38,957 nt of DNA from Magnetococcales bacterium (GCA_015234045.1 JADFWU010000030.1:1-38957), one strand, 5' to 3'. Shown: positions 9,514 to 18,982, numbered from the stretch's first letter. The notes: generated from the sequence alone by a model not told the origin. Program-made: numbers and translations.

Positions 9514-9984
9514 TTACTCACTGTATTTGCGAATAATGCGCATCAGATCATTATCAGTGGGATGGCCATCTGTTTCATCCAACACTTGCAGAATGTCATC
9601 ACGCAACCATTCTGGAAATTTCTTCTTACGATGATCACGACGCCAATGCATTTTGACACCAAACTCAGCATTTGGATTGATCAGGAAGTATGGTGCCAAA
9701 TTCCGGAACCGCTCATTAACATCATCGGGAATCTTAGTGCCTTTTTTCTCGACTTTACGGGCACGCATCCGCTCGCCTACCTTGCTTTCAAGATAGTCGT
9801 CCAGATTCATACCAATTCCGTTGAGCGCTGTCTCAACTGCTTCATCGGCCTGATCTTCTACCACCCGCTTTTTGCGGCGTTTATCTTCCGCTTCCACAAG
9901 CTGTAAAAACGGACGCCATAGCGAATCCGGTACGGATTCAATGATGGCATCCAGATCTGTTTGTTTATCAATTTCAAGGTACAT
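9514..9984 (-). CDS. highly charged protein of unknown function
   Basis: A 156-residue soluble protein with no signal peptide or membrane segment. It is rich in Lys, Arg, Asp and Glu and appears helical, with a basic patch (EDKRRKKRVV near 32-41 and RRDHRKKKFPEWL near 119-131). I do not recognise a family. The start is supported by AGAGGAA 7 nt upstream of the ATG. It lies between thiC and mutY on the same strand, 168 nt after thiC. Coding-like composition and a good ribosome binding site make it a believable gene. Confidence 0.75.
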   Translation of the reverse strand: MYLEIDKQTDLDAIIESVPDSLWRPFLQLVEAEDKRRKKRVVEDQADEAVETALNGIGMNLDDYLESKVGERMRARKVEKKGTKIPDDVNERFRNLAPYFLINPNAEFGVKMHWRRDHRKKKFPEWLRDDILQVLDETDGHPTDNDLMRIIRKYSE

Positions 9985-10152
9985 GCGTCTGTTCCTCTAG
10001 TACACGATCCATGGTGAGGTATGGGTTTGCCATGAAAGCTGAAAGCGTTGGGACACCCCCTTTTTCAGCTTCTACACGCCTGTCCATAAATCATACTTAT
10101 TAATCATAAACAGGCGTTGACAGCAATGCACTTTACAGGCCAAAACAGCTGC

Positions 10153-11610
<1,458 letters not shown>

Positions 11611-11654
11611 TCATTGTGCTTATCGTTCCAACCCAATGACAAGGGGTTTTTCAA

Positions 11655-12704
11655 TTGAGTCAGCTTCAAGATCATTTACCAAGCCATGTCCAGTGGGCAG
11701 ATGACCAAGGCCATCAGACCCCGGATCTCTTTTCTAGCTTCGCTGAAGAGTACACTGCTTTGCAAGAGGGCGCCGCTTTATTGGACCTCTCTCACAATGG
11801 CCTCATCACCGTATCCGGTGAAGAACGCGTCTCGTTCTTATCTGGATTAATCACAAATGAGATCAACAGAGTATCCAACACTCAGACCATCCATACCGCC
11901 ATGCTGACCGCCCAAGGTCGGTTTATCTGGGATTATACTATTCTCTCTCTGGACGACTCCCTGATGGTGGTCACAGAACCGGATCGTCTGGAGATGTTGG
12001 TCAACCAGTTCCGCTTCTACCTTCTGCGGACCAAGGCGGAAATTTCTTTAAATACTAATTATGCCCTACTCGGCGTTGCCGGCCCCAAAGCCACTGAGAT
12101 TCTCACAAAACTACATCCGGAGATGAATCTTGCCGATGCCCCGCTTGGACAGGTTTTCTCTCATGACAAGGTAAGAGTGTGGAAAGATCCCCGTCATGAG
12201 ACATTCGGTTGGCGGATTTTACTGCCCGTGGATCAACTGACCGAATTGTGGGACAAATTATCACATGTTATTACACCCGTTGGCCTGCAAGCCTGGACCC
12301 ACTACCGCGCTGTAAATGGCCTACCCAGAGGGGCCGTAGACCTGCCGCCCAACGGCTGTCTACCCCTGGAAGCCGGGTATCTGGAACTCAATAGTGTTGA
12401 CTTTAAAAAGGGCTGCTTCATCGGTCAAGAGACCACTGCACGTACCCATCATCGTGGCACTATAAAAAAACGGCTGTTCAAAATCACCTTCACCGAAGGA
12501 ACAGCACCGGATTCTGGCACCGATATTCTCGTGGATGAAGAAAAACAGGCAGGCACACTCACTACGGTTTCTTGCCAGAAAGGTCAATGCGTTGGCATGG
12601 CTCTATTGCGCGTCTCAGATGTTGCTTCTGGCAAGCCTCTGACAGCCGGTGGACACCCTTTGACAGCGACAAAACCAGACTGGGCGGAGTGGGATGTGGT
12701 CTGA
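11655..12704 (+). CDS. ygfZ: folate-binding Fe-S cluster assembly/repair protein YgfZ
   Basis: A 349-residue member of the GcvT-like aminomethyltransferase-fold family that acts on iron-sulfur proteins, including MiaB in E. coli. The diagnostic K-G-C-[FY]-x-G-Q-E motif is intact (KGCFIGQET, about 253-261). The N-terminal folate-binding half has the LDLSHNGLITVSGE type start. Translation begins at TTG, with AAGGGG 8 nt upstream. It is divergent from thiC, which is itself an Fe-S enzyme. Complete, with no anomalies. Confidence 0.93.
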   Translation: MSQLQDHLPSHVQWADDQGHQTPDLFSSFAEEYTALQEGAALLDLSHNGLITVSGEERVSFLSGLITNEINRVSNTQTIHTAMLTAQGRFIWDYTILSLDDSLMVVTEPDRLEMLVNQFRFYLLRTKAEISLNTNYALLGVAGPKATEILTKLHPEMNLADAPLGQVFSHDKVRVWKDPRHETFGWRILLPVDQLTELWDKLSHVITPVGLQAWTHYRAVNGLPRGAVDLPPNGCLPLEAGYLELNSVDFKKGCFIGQETTARTHHRGTIKKRLFKITFTEGTAPDSGTDILVDEEKQAGTLTTVSCQKGQCVGMALLRVSDVASGKPLTAGGHPLTATKPDWAEWDVV

Positions 12705-12862
12705 GATCCTTCTTTTTCTCTACGTTCTCAAGTATAAATGACCTGATGAGGATATGATATTAGTCGCGGTGATACTGAATCATTCGTGATCAAAGGTGAC
12801 GGCATCAGCATTTGGACAGACTTAGAACCCTGTCTGACAAACCACAAAGAAATGATCTTTAT

Positions 12863-13981
12863 ATGACTGAGAATACTCAGGAACTACAGCCTCTCCCCCC
12901 ACTTCAAATTGGTGAATGGACGCTTAATGTGCCAATCATCCAAGGCGGAATGGGTGTCCGTGTTTCCGCCCATGGCTTGGCAGGTGCTGTGGCGAATGAG
13001 GGCGGTGCGGGCATTATTGCTACCGTTGCCCTATCATTGGCTTCCAAGTACTACAAAAAAGCCAAGGATTACTATAAAGCCAATATCAAGGCCCTTATCG
13101 ATGAAATCGAAATGGCCCGGGAACTCAGTCCCAATGGTATTATCGGCACCAACTGCATGGTGGCGATTCGTGACTTTGAGGACATGGTACGCACCTCGGT
13201 TGAACATGGTGCACAGATGATCATCTCCGGTGCAGGACTGCCGTTGCGCTTGCCAGAGATGGCCTCTGCCAATCCCAAAACCGCACTGGTGCCTATCGTC
13301 TCTTCGGTTCGGGCTGCCAAACTGATCGCCAAACGGTGGAACAATCTGTATAAGCGTCTACCCGATGCGTTTGTTTTTGAAGACCCGAACAAGGCTGGTG
13401 GACATCTTGGCGTTAAACGGGAGCAACTATTTGATCCTCAGCACGCTTACGAGAATGTCGTTCCTGATCTGGCTGAGTGGTCGCGTAAATTTTATAATGA
13501 CGAAATTCCCATTATTACCGCTGGCGGTATCTGGGATCGTGCAGACATCGACAAAGCGTTTTCACTGGGTGCCAAAGGCGTTCAGATGGCCTCTCGGTTC
13601 ATCAGCACACACGAATGTGATGCCCATGAGCATTTCAAACAATCATTCATCGACTCCAAACCCGGCGATGTGGTGATTGTTGACTCACCCGCAGGACTGC
13701 CGTCCCGTGCGCTAAAAACCAACTTTACCGATACACTGTTTCGCGGTGGCGATGTGGCCCATAAGTGCATTGCAACCTGCCTGAGCCACTGCCGTTGCCG
13801 TGATGATAAAGAAACATTCTGTATCGCCGAAGCCCTTCATCATGCCCAGCAGGGCGATATGGAACGCGGTCTGATCTTTACCGGCACCAATGCCACACGC
13901 CATGATCGGATGATGCATGTATGGGAAATCTTTGAAGAACTGACCGGTCAGCGTTCACCCAATCATCCCCAGAACGCTTGA
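12863..13981 (+). CDS. NAD(P)H-dependent flavin oxidoreductase, nitronate monooxygenase family
   Basis: A 372-residue FMN-binding TIM-barrel protein of the 2-nitropropane dioxygenase/nitronate monooxygenase superfamily. The N-terminal PIIQGGMGVRVS (FMN-binding loop) and ITAGGIWD (phosphate-binding, near 225) motifs are visible, with GAKGVQMASRF following as in the family. The C-terminus has a Cys-rich stretch (C-x3-C-x3-C-x-C in ATCLSHCRC), which suggests metal or disulfide chemistry but is untested. The frame opens at TTG 12812; ATG 12863 fits the usual short N-terminus better. The physiological substrate cannot be told from sequence. It is probably cotranscribed with rsmC (27-nt gap). Confidence 0.88.
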   Translation: MTENTQELQPLPPLQIGEWTLNVPIIQGGMGVRVSAHGLAGAVANEGGAGIIATVALSLASKYYKKAKDYYKANIKALIDEIEMARELSPNGIIGTNCMVAIRDFEDMVRTSVEHGAQMIISGAGLPLRLPEMASANPKTALVPIVSSVRAAKLIAKRWNNLYKRLPDAFVFEDPNKAGGHLGVKREQLFDPQHAYENVVPDLAEWSRKFYNDEIPIITAGGIWDRADIDKAFSLGAKGVQMASRFISTHECDAHEHFKQSFIDSKPGDVVIVDSPAGLPSRALKTNFTDTLFRGGDVAHKCIATCLSHCRCRDDKETFCIAEALHHAQQGDMERGLIFTGTNATRHDRMMHVWEIFEELTGQRSPNHPQNA

Positions 13982-14008
13982 TTTCTGTTGTGAGTTTAGT
14001 GTCAAACT

Positions 14009-15115
14009 ATGGCCAATGATGCCCGTTCAATTCGTCGTTTTTTATCTGCTATTCCCGCGCACTGCCCGGTAGATAGCCTGGACTATCTGCACCTGCTTAA
14101 TTGGCCTGCGTCACTGCCACATCCGCTGGAATTTCTAACTGAGCACGGTTTCAGCGGCACACTGTCGGCTGGTCGTATCTCTGTTGCCCAGCAGGCGGAG
14201 CCTTACCTAAACAGACTGTCCACCATTGTCGTCAGCGATCACCCTTCTGACAACAAACCATCCAATGGCACTCTGTTGGAGCTACCCCAAGGCCGTACCG
14301 CTGCTTTAATGACCATTCAGGCGGGCCTTGATGCCTTAACGCCAAATGCCCGTCTATGGCTATTCGGTAACCGTGACACCGGCATTATGCGTATTGCAAA
14401 AAGTTTTTCCAACGTAGAGACAGTGTTCTATAAAGGCCACTATCGACTACTCTCTTTGAGCACGGAGTCACAGTGCCTGGACACAGGTTTTGAAGAACAG
14501 CGCAAAAAACTGGCCAAATCGGACTTTTTTCACCACATGACCGTGAAAGGGTTATCCCTGGCTACACTGCCGGGCACCTTCTCATGGCAAGAACCCGATT
14601 CCGCCTCTCTCATGCTGCTTGAAACAATTCAAGCACAGCAGGAGATTAAAGGCCCTGTTTTAGACTGGGGATGCGGCTGCGGCCTTCTGGGCCTTTCTCT
14701 TGCCATGACTGATCAACAGCTTGAGGTTACCCTGGCGGATGACCAATGGTCTGCCATTCGATCCACTGAACGCGCCATTCAGCTCAACGATCAATTGGGA
14801 CTCAGTGAACGTTGCACAGTGATCGCAGAAAATGGCATCGGCCCAAAACTTTCGGGCAGCCGCTTTCGTACAGTGATCACCAACCCGCCTTTCCATCGTG
14901 GTAACCGAATGGACCGCGAAACCACAAATCTGTTCATTCAACAGGTCAGCTCGGCCATGCATCTCAAAGGAACACTTTGGCTGGTGGGCAATCAATTTCT
15001 CAACTACACACCTTTGCTGGAAGCCGCATTCAAAGTGGTTTCAAAGCCCGCTGAAAATGAACGCTTTTGCGTGTGGCAGGCACAGGGTGTCCGATTGAAT
15101 AAATCACGCTACTGA
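14009..15115 (+). CDS. rsmC: 16S rRNA guanine-N2 methyltransferase RsmC-like
   Basis: A 368-residue SAM-dependent methyltransferase with two related Rossmann-like halves, as in RsmC/RlmG. The C-terminal catalytic half has motif I VLDWGCGCGLLGLSLA (near 217-232) and the catalytic NPPFHRG motif (near 294-300) used for exocyclic amino methylation. RsmC modifies G1207 of 16S rRNA; RlmG (G1835 of 23S) is the close alternative. Its 3' end overlaps the convergent RNA ligase gene by 7 nt, so this is the junction where the accessory operon begins. Confidence 0.85.
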   Translation: MANDARSIRRFLSAIPAHCPVDSLDYLHLLNWPASLPHPLEFLTEHGFSGTLSAGRISVAQQAEPYLNRLSTIVVSDHPSDNKPSNGTLLELPQGRTAALMTIQAGLDALTPNARLWLFGNRDTGIMRIAKSFSNVETVFYKGHYRLLSLSTESQCLDTGFEEQRKKLAKSDFFHHMTVKGLSLATLPGTFSWQEPDSASLMLLETIQAQQEIKGPVLDWGCGCGLLGLSLAMTDQQLEVTLADDQWSAIRSTERAIQLNDQLGLSERCTVIAENGIGPKLSGSRFRTVITNPPFHRGNRMDRETTNLFIQQVSSAMHLKGTLWLVGNQFLNYTPLLEAAFKVVSKPAENERFCVWQAQGVRLNKSRY

Positions 15116-15807
15116 GTATTTGTGCGTTGTGCCTGCATTTGATTCCACTGAATGTGACGATGACTCCAGTGGGTATCAATAGTTTGGGTAAACTCAGACC
15201 GGACTAATTTAGCCCGACTGTCACACCAATCAGATAATTCCTGACGGATAACAATACCTTCCAGCGCACCTTGACGGAAATGACTCCCTTTAACCTCTAA
15301 AAGAGCAATGAGTTCAGCCTTGGTAGCCGTACCTTGAAAAATCATGGGGGGCACAGGTAGCATTAATGAATTTGCAAGCTCATTGCGCCTCTGAGAACTC
15401 CAGAATCTCTCGCACTTCCTATCAAAAACATCAAAAACTAAAAACCAATCCGGCAATGCATCATAGTCTAAGGAGTGCTTTACTGCACACCATTCACCAA
15501 ACAGAATAAGCTCACTATCGAGTTGATCAATTAGGGAATAGCGGTGTTGATCCACCCATGCATTAAGACGAGAAAATTGCCCTTTAAATGGCTCAATCAG
15601 GTACTGACCACGATTTTGAAACTGTATGACACCTTCCTGAGATAGGGATATTCCCAGATTAGCACCATCAAGTTTTTCTTCTACTACCACCGCCCTTGAC
15701 AGCAATGCTTCCACTTCAGTGAGAGACAGTTTTTTATCGTCCCGAAGTTTTTCTTTTCCCAACCAAGCAAGATGTGGTGTATGTGGGAAACGGAAAAAAT
15801 CGCTCAT
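15109..15807 (-). CDS. RNA ligase family protein (Rnl2-like nucleotidyltransferase)
   Basis: A 232-residue ATP-dependent RNA ligase-type protein. The nucleotidyltransferase motifs appear in order: motif I EEKLDGAN with the predicted AMP-accepting K45, FQNRG (63-67), motif III LFGEW (102-106), IIIa FLVFDVFD (122-129), motif IV EGIVIR (183-188) and motif V RAKLVR (198-203). The family adenylates itself and then seals 5'-phosphate to 3'-OH ends in nicked or broken RNA. No kinase, phosphatase or cyclic-phosphodiesterase domain is attached. The start ATG overlaps the stop of the PIN nuclease gene by 4 nt (ATGA), indicating coupled translation. The RNA target is unknown; DNA sealing cannot be excluded. 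Confidence 0.88.
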   Translation of the reverse strand: MSDFFRFPHTPHLAWLGKEKLRDDKKLSLTEVEALLSRAVVVEEKLDGANLGISLSQEGVIQFQNRGQYLIEPFKGQFSRLNAWVDQHRYSLIDQLDSELILFGEWCAVKHSLDYDALPDWFLVFDVFDRKCERFWSSQRRNELANSLMLPVPPMIFQGTATKAELIALLEVKGSHFRQGALEGIVIRQELSDWCDSRAKLVRSEFTQTIDTHWSHRHIQWNQMQAQRTNTQ

Positions 15808-16340
15808 GGCCTATTTTTCTTCGCTTGCCATTTTTTATACAACCACGTCTCAATCAGTTGCTCCACTTCTACCCCATGTTCTATCAGTACATCAGCGCAA
15901 TCAAACCAATCCGTATCACAGGCATTTGTCAATTTACAGGGATGCCCCTCACGTTTTGCAGCCAAAACGGCGGCAACCATTTTGCGATCTGCACGATCAG
16001 TGACTGACGTTGAGAGAGATTCTTGCAAAACTGCGTGACCATCTGAATCCGTAGACAGGCTTATCCATACAACTTCACCACGGTCATGTTTGGCCATCAT
16101 AGAAAGGAGGCCGAAATCCTGTTCTGTCAACTTATTCTGATATTCTCCACAAATAAGCCAATCCCAGTCCATAACTGCATGACGTTCGGAATCTTTTTCA
16201 AAGTCTATCAGCCAATCTAACACATGTTTCCGTAAACTTTGTTCTTCTACAGGCGTTGCTCCAGGTTGAAAGGGAGAACCATCATCTGCTGCACTGGCGA
16301 CAATCAATACATTTGTATCCACAACGCGTGCGTCAATCAT
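15804..16340 (-). CDS. PIN-domain nuclease-like protein
   Basis: A 178-residue protein with the acidic constellation of PIN ribonucleases: D8 in VVDTNVL, E66 in CGEYQNK, D118 (with D115) in TDRADRKMVAA, and D142/D144 in CDTDW. These would bind the two divalent metals. The family cleaves single-stranded RNA or tRNA and leaves 5'-phosphate and 3'-OH ends; VapC toxins are the best-known members. It is longer than VapC (about 130 residues) because of an insert after strand 1 (residues 15-55). No VapB-like antitoxin is next to it; instead it sits between an ATPase (8-nt overlap) and an RNA ligase (4-nt overlap). Confidence 0.8.
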   Translation of the reverse strand: MIDARVVDTNVLIVASAADDGSPFQPGATPVEEQSLRKHVLDWLIDFEKDSERHAVMDWDWLICGEYQNKLTEQDFGLLSMMAKHDRGEVVWISLSTDSDGHAVLQESLSTSVTDRADRKMVAAVLAAKREGHPCKLTNACDTDWFDCADVLIEHGVEVEQLIETWLYKKWQAKKNRP

Positions 16341-17643
16341 GTGCTATTTCTTTCAACCGCTGCCCACGGGCAAGGGCCTTAGCACGGGCCAAGGCCCTTG
16401 CCCGTGCTTCTCCCACGCTGTCTCCAAAAAAATTTGGTGGCCAATTTCTTACTGCACCAAATTCATCAACATCCAAAGGACGTAAGACAGCATCAGATTT
16501 ATCTCGTTCAACAAAAAACATAGAGCACGTATTCGTATCAGTTTCATCTTGAGCAATTAGAGTCTGCATCCGGCGAAACAAATGCTCAGAATGGGTCTCA
16601 ACCAAAAACTGAATTTCTCGTTCGCGACTAACGTAAAAAAACATCTCTGCCAATAAAGACTGAGCCAAAGGGTGTAGGTGGATTTCTGGCTCTTCCAAAA
16701 TAATAGTGCTTCCTCGTTGAGCAAAATAGGCCACTGCCAATACGGGTAAGACCTGAGAAACACCAATACCAACATCTCGAAGGTTTGCTACGACACCATC
16801 ACGATGCACGACAACCTCATAGCGGTTGGAACCGCCCAGTTGACGTACCTCCAACTTTTCAGCAACATCCATCCGACGAAGCCATTCAGAAACACCATCA
16901 ATAACCTGACGATGCTCTTCTCCTCGGATCAGAGCACTGGATAGCAAAACATCAATGGCCTTATGCCCATCGCTTCCAATCTCGCCAGGCTTGGACTTAT
17001 TCCATACATAGTCCCGCTCAGGTTTACGGCGAAGCGGTCCCAAATAGACGATACCTTCAAGTTCTCGACGGATTGCCAGACTTATATCTTCAACCAATTC
17101 ACCATCTTGACCAAGATGCCGAATAGCCTCTGAAGAAAAAGCAATAGACCTTTCTGGAGCAAACCCCCGCCCCTTTCCTCTTGTTTGCGTTTCATCATCA
17201 ACGTACAAAGCGTAGGCATCACGCTGACTGCGTTTGACTCGGAAATGATGCTCAGCAGAAGAAAGGATAAGCTCCCTTATTACTATAGCTCCTCTGGAAT
17301 CAGTTCCGTAAATGCAACGAAAACCACCTTGGGATACACGTTCCCCCATATTCTGACGTTCGAATTGAAAAGCCAATTCAAACGCGCGTTTGCCTTTTGT
17401 ACCTGATCTATAAATGTTGTGAAAATCACCAAAAGTGAATAGATCACTGACCTCATCACCACCCAAATTTAGATGTATGGTGCGATCAGGTGACTGGATT
17501 GTCTGTTTTAGGAGAAGCAGGCTTTGAATGAGAGAAGATTTTCCAGACGAATTTGTACCCAGCAAAATTGTGACCGGAGTCATCGGAATCTCACTGGTAT
17601 CACGCCATATCTTGAAATTTTTCAGTCGCAAGAGTGATAGCAT
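16333..17643 (-). CDS. RecF/OLD-like AAA ATPase with DUF3696-type C-terminus
   Basis: A 436-residue ABC-class ATPase. Walker A GTNSSGKS (29-36) follows the typical LKNFKIWRDT start. A signature-like DVGIGVSQVLPVL lies at 290-302, Walker B STIILEEPEIHLHP at 312-325 and the switch ETHSEH at 349-354. The region after 376 (FFVERD...GAVRNWPPNFF) looks like a DUF3696 tail. Such ATPases act as sensors or activators in several anti-phage and toxin pairs (family knowledge). The last 25 residues are an Ala-Arg-Leu repeat encoded by a palindrome (16365-16406), an apparent add-on. The start has AGAGG 9 nt upstream, lying in a predicted hairpin. First gene of the ATPase-PIN-ligase operon; base composition looks slightly more AT-rich than neighbours by eye. 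Confidence 0.88.
   Translation of the reverse strand: MLSLLRLKNFKIWRDTSEIPMTPVTILLGTNSSGKSSLIQSLLLLKQTIQSPDRTIHLNLGGDEVSDLFTFGDFHNIYRSGTKGKRAFELAFQFERQNMGERVSQGGFRCIYGTDSRGAIVIRELILSSAEHHFRVKRSQRDAYALYVDDETQTRGKGRGFAPERSIAFSSEAIRHLGQDGELVEDISLAIRRELEGIVYLGPLRRKPERDYVWNKSKPGEIGSDGHKAIDVLLSSALIRGEEHRQVIDGVSEWLRRMDVAEKLEVRQLGGSNRYEVVVHRDGVVANLRDVGIGVSQVLPVLAVAYFAQRGSTIILEEPEIHLHPLAQSLLAEMFFYVSREREIQFLVETHSEHLFRRMQTLIAQDETDTNTCSMFFVERDKSDAVLRPLDVDEFGAVRNWPPNFFGDSVGEARARALARAKALARGQRLKEIAHD
16365..16406. repeat. 16-bp perfect palindrome at the 3' end of the ATPase gene
   Basis: CACGGGCAAGGGCCTT (16365-16380) and AAGGCCCTTGCCCGTG (16391-16406) are perfect reverse complements around a 10-nt loop. 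It is translated in frame as Ala-Arg-Leu-Ala-Lys repeats of the ATPase C-terminus and ends 25 nt before the PIN gene start. It is much more GC-rich than the flanking operon and resembles a REP-type insertion. In the mRNA it would form a very stable hairpin between the ATPase and nuclease cistrons. Confidence 0.9.
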
Positions 17644-17652
17644 GTTTTGTTA

Positions 17653-17709
17653 CCTCTGGTTGTGCTTTTCAGCCAGAGGAACGGCACAACAAAAATCCAG
17701 ATCCTCTGG
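17653..17709 (-). promoter_or_regulatory. leader with alternative hairpins around the ATPase Shine-Dalgarno
   Basis: In the minus-strand transcript, CCAGAGG (17709-17703), CCTCTGG (17679-17673) and CCAGAGG (17659-17653) occur in that order. The last copy contains the AGAGG ribosome binding site 9 nt before the ATPase ATG at 17643. Copy 2 can pair with copy 3 (7 bp, 13-nt loop, SD masked) or with copy 1 (SD free). A competing 7-bp stem GTTGTGC/GCACAAC (17690-17684 with 17665-17659) would also leave AGAGG open. Copy 1 also begins a small hairpin CCAGA-GGA-TCTGG followed by ATTTTT, a weak attenuator-like element. Confidence 0.5.
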
Positions 17710-17747
17710 CCTTCTAACCACTGATATTGCTAAAACTTTATACGCTA

Positions 17748-18881
17748 TTATCTGTAATAGTAGAGGTGCTTATACTCCAAAAACCGCTTCAGATAATGCA
17801 TCATCCGCGTTGGTGGCAGCATGAGCGAGAAGTTCGGGAAGCGAGATACCAACATACCGGAATCCAGCGTATCAACGATGCAGATCAACTCATTTTTAAA
17901 CGTTGCATCAGCATCCTGTCCTTTGAAAGTGCGATATACATTGGTGGCTGCTGTACGGGCCTGAATTTCCGCCATATGGGCCTGTTTGGCTTGCCATAAG
18001 GGACCGGGCATACTGCCCGCATCTCCGGCCACCCAGACCTGTTCGGCATTGCCTTGGACACGGCAACTTCCATCTGCCTTGAAAAAGCCACCTTCAGACA
18101 ATTCAAAATCAGTGCTGGCAAACCAGGGCTGCCCTGTCATTCCAGGTAGGAATACAGTCAAGTCCGAGTGAAAAGAACCGGCCTCGGTAGTGACACTGTC
18201 TGGACCAAACGAAACAATCTTGTGACCAAGATGTGTCTCCACATCCCGTTTTTTCATGGCTTTAAGCAGACCTTTCACCGCTTTGGTGCCCAACCGTTTT
18301 CCCGGTTGGCGCATGGGTGAGACAAAAGCCAACTTAAAATTATCGCGCCGCCGCTCCCGTTTCAGCTGGGTATGCAGACCAAACAGGAACTCAAACATCG
18401 GTCCACCACGCACCCCAGCAGCTTCTTTGGGATTACCAGAAAATCCCATGGCCACTGTTCCACCTGACATACAGGACAAACGCTTACGAATCGCCTGCGC
18501 TGCCGAAATACCAGAGCAAGGATTGATGGTATTCTCAATACCAGGGGCTTTTCTCAGATAACTGGCACCGGAAGCAATGATCAAAGCATCATTGTAAACC
18601 TCACCATGAGTGGTTTGGACAATGCGACCTTTATATTCAATAGAGGTCACTTCACCAGCGTGGTGATGTACACCCATCTCTTTGAAATAGCGCTCCAGAG
18701 ATACACGCAGGTCTTCGCCAGTGCGAATCCCGGAGGGCACCCAGATCAAACTCGGCAGATAGGTTAATGAAGCCTTAGGCGAGATTACCGTAATCTCCAG
18801 CCGTCTTCCGAGGTCCAAATCCCGTAACTTCCGCACAGCGGCCAGCGCCGCAAAACCACTGCCAATTATGGATACCTGCAT
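17748..18881 (-). CDS. SQR-like FAD/NAD(P)-dependent pyridine nucleotide-disulfide oxidoreductase
   Basis: A 377-residue flavoprotein resembling sulfide:quinone oxidoreductase and flavocytochrome c sulfide dehydrogenase subunits. The N-terminal FAD-binding GSGFAALAAV (7-16), the ATG-like IIASGASYLRKAPG (101-114) and the second FAD site VWVAGDAGSM (282-291) are visible. Cysteines are C122, C137, C273 and C334. C122 sits where many SQRs have a redox-active Cys, but the C-terminal third catalytic Cys of classical SQR is not evident, so the substrate is uncertain. A basic, aromatic C-terminus (KRFLEYKHLYYYR) could mediate membrane contact as in SQR. The frame opens at GTG 18929, but ATG 18881 has GGGAG 7 nt upstream and gives the standard start. 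Confidence 0.85.
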   Translation of the reverse strand: MQVSIIGSGFAALAAVRKLRDLDLGRRLEITVISPKASLTYLPSLIWVPSGIRTGEDLRVSLERYFKEMGVHHHAGEVTSIEYKGRIVQTTHGEVYNDALIIASGASYLRKAPGIENTINPCSGISAAQAIRKRLSCMSGGTVAMGFSGNPKEAAGVRGGPMFEFLFGLHTQLKRERRRDNFKLAFVSPMRQPGKRLGTKAVKGLLKAMKKRDVETHLGHKIVSFGPDSVTTEAGSFHSDLTVFLPGMTGQPWFASTDFELSEGGFFKADGSCRVQGNAEQVWVAGDAGSMPGPLWQAKQAHMAEIQARTAATNVYRTFKGQDADATFKNELICIVDTLDSGMLVSRFPNFSLMLPPTRMMHYLKRFLEYKHLYYYR

Positions 18882-18976
18882 CAGGACACTCCCAAAGGGT
18901 TTGCTGATTTGTTCAAGAGACGCGCTCACTCTGTCTCTATAGTCACCGTGACTGGCCCTTGATCAGAGCCATTCCA

Positions 18977-18982
18977 ATTATA
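18977..18982 (-). promoter_or_regulatory. candidate -10 box for the SQR-like gene
   Basis: A perfect TATAAT on the minus strand lies in the spacer between the ankyrin gene and the SQR-like gene, about 95 nt before the chosen start. The -35 region (TCGGTT at 17 nt) is poor, so this is a weak call. Confidence 0.35.

Noticed and set aside
10030-10110. Inverted repeats AAGCTGAAA/TTTCAGCTT and ACGCCTGT/ACAGGCGT in the thiC-downstream spacer as a terminator
   Set aside because: Loops are 20-30 nt and no T-tract follows; not convincing as intrinsic terminators, though they may be partial repeats.
15804-16340. PIN gene as a VapBC toxin-antitoxin pair
   Set aside because: No small AbrB/RHH-type antitoxin gene precedes it. 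The partners are a large ATPase and an RNA ligase in overlapping arrangement, and the protein is longer than VapC.
17653-17690. H-type pseudoknot combining GTTGTGC/GCACAAC and CCTCTGG/CCAGAGG
   Set aside because: The two 3' strands are contiguous, so the 4-nt linker would have to span about 13 bp. The pairings are more likely alternatives, reported as a two-state leader.
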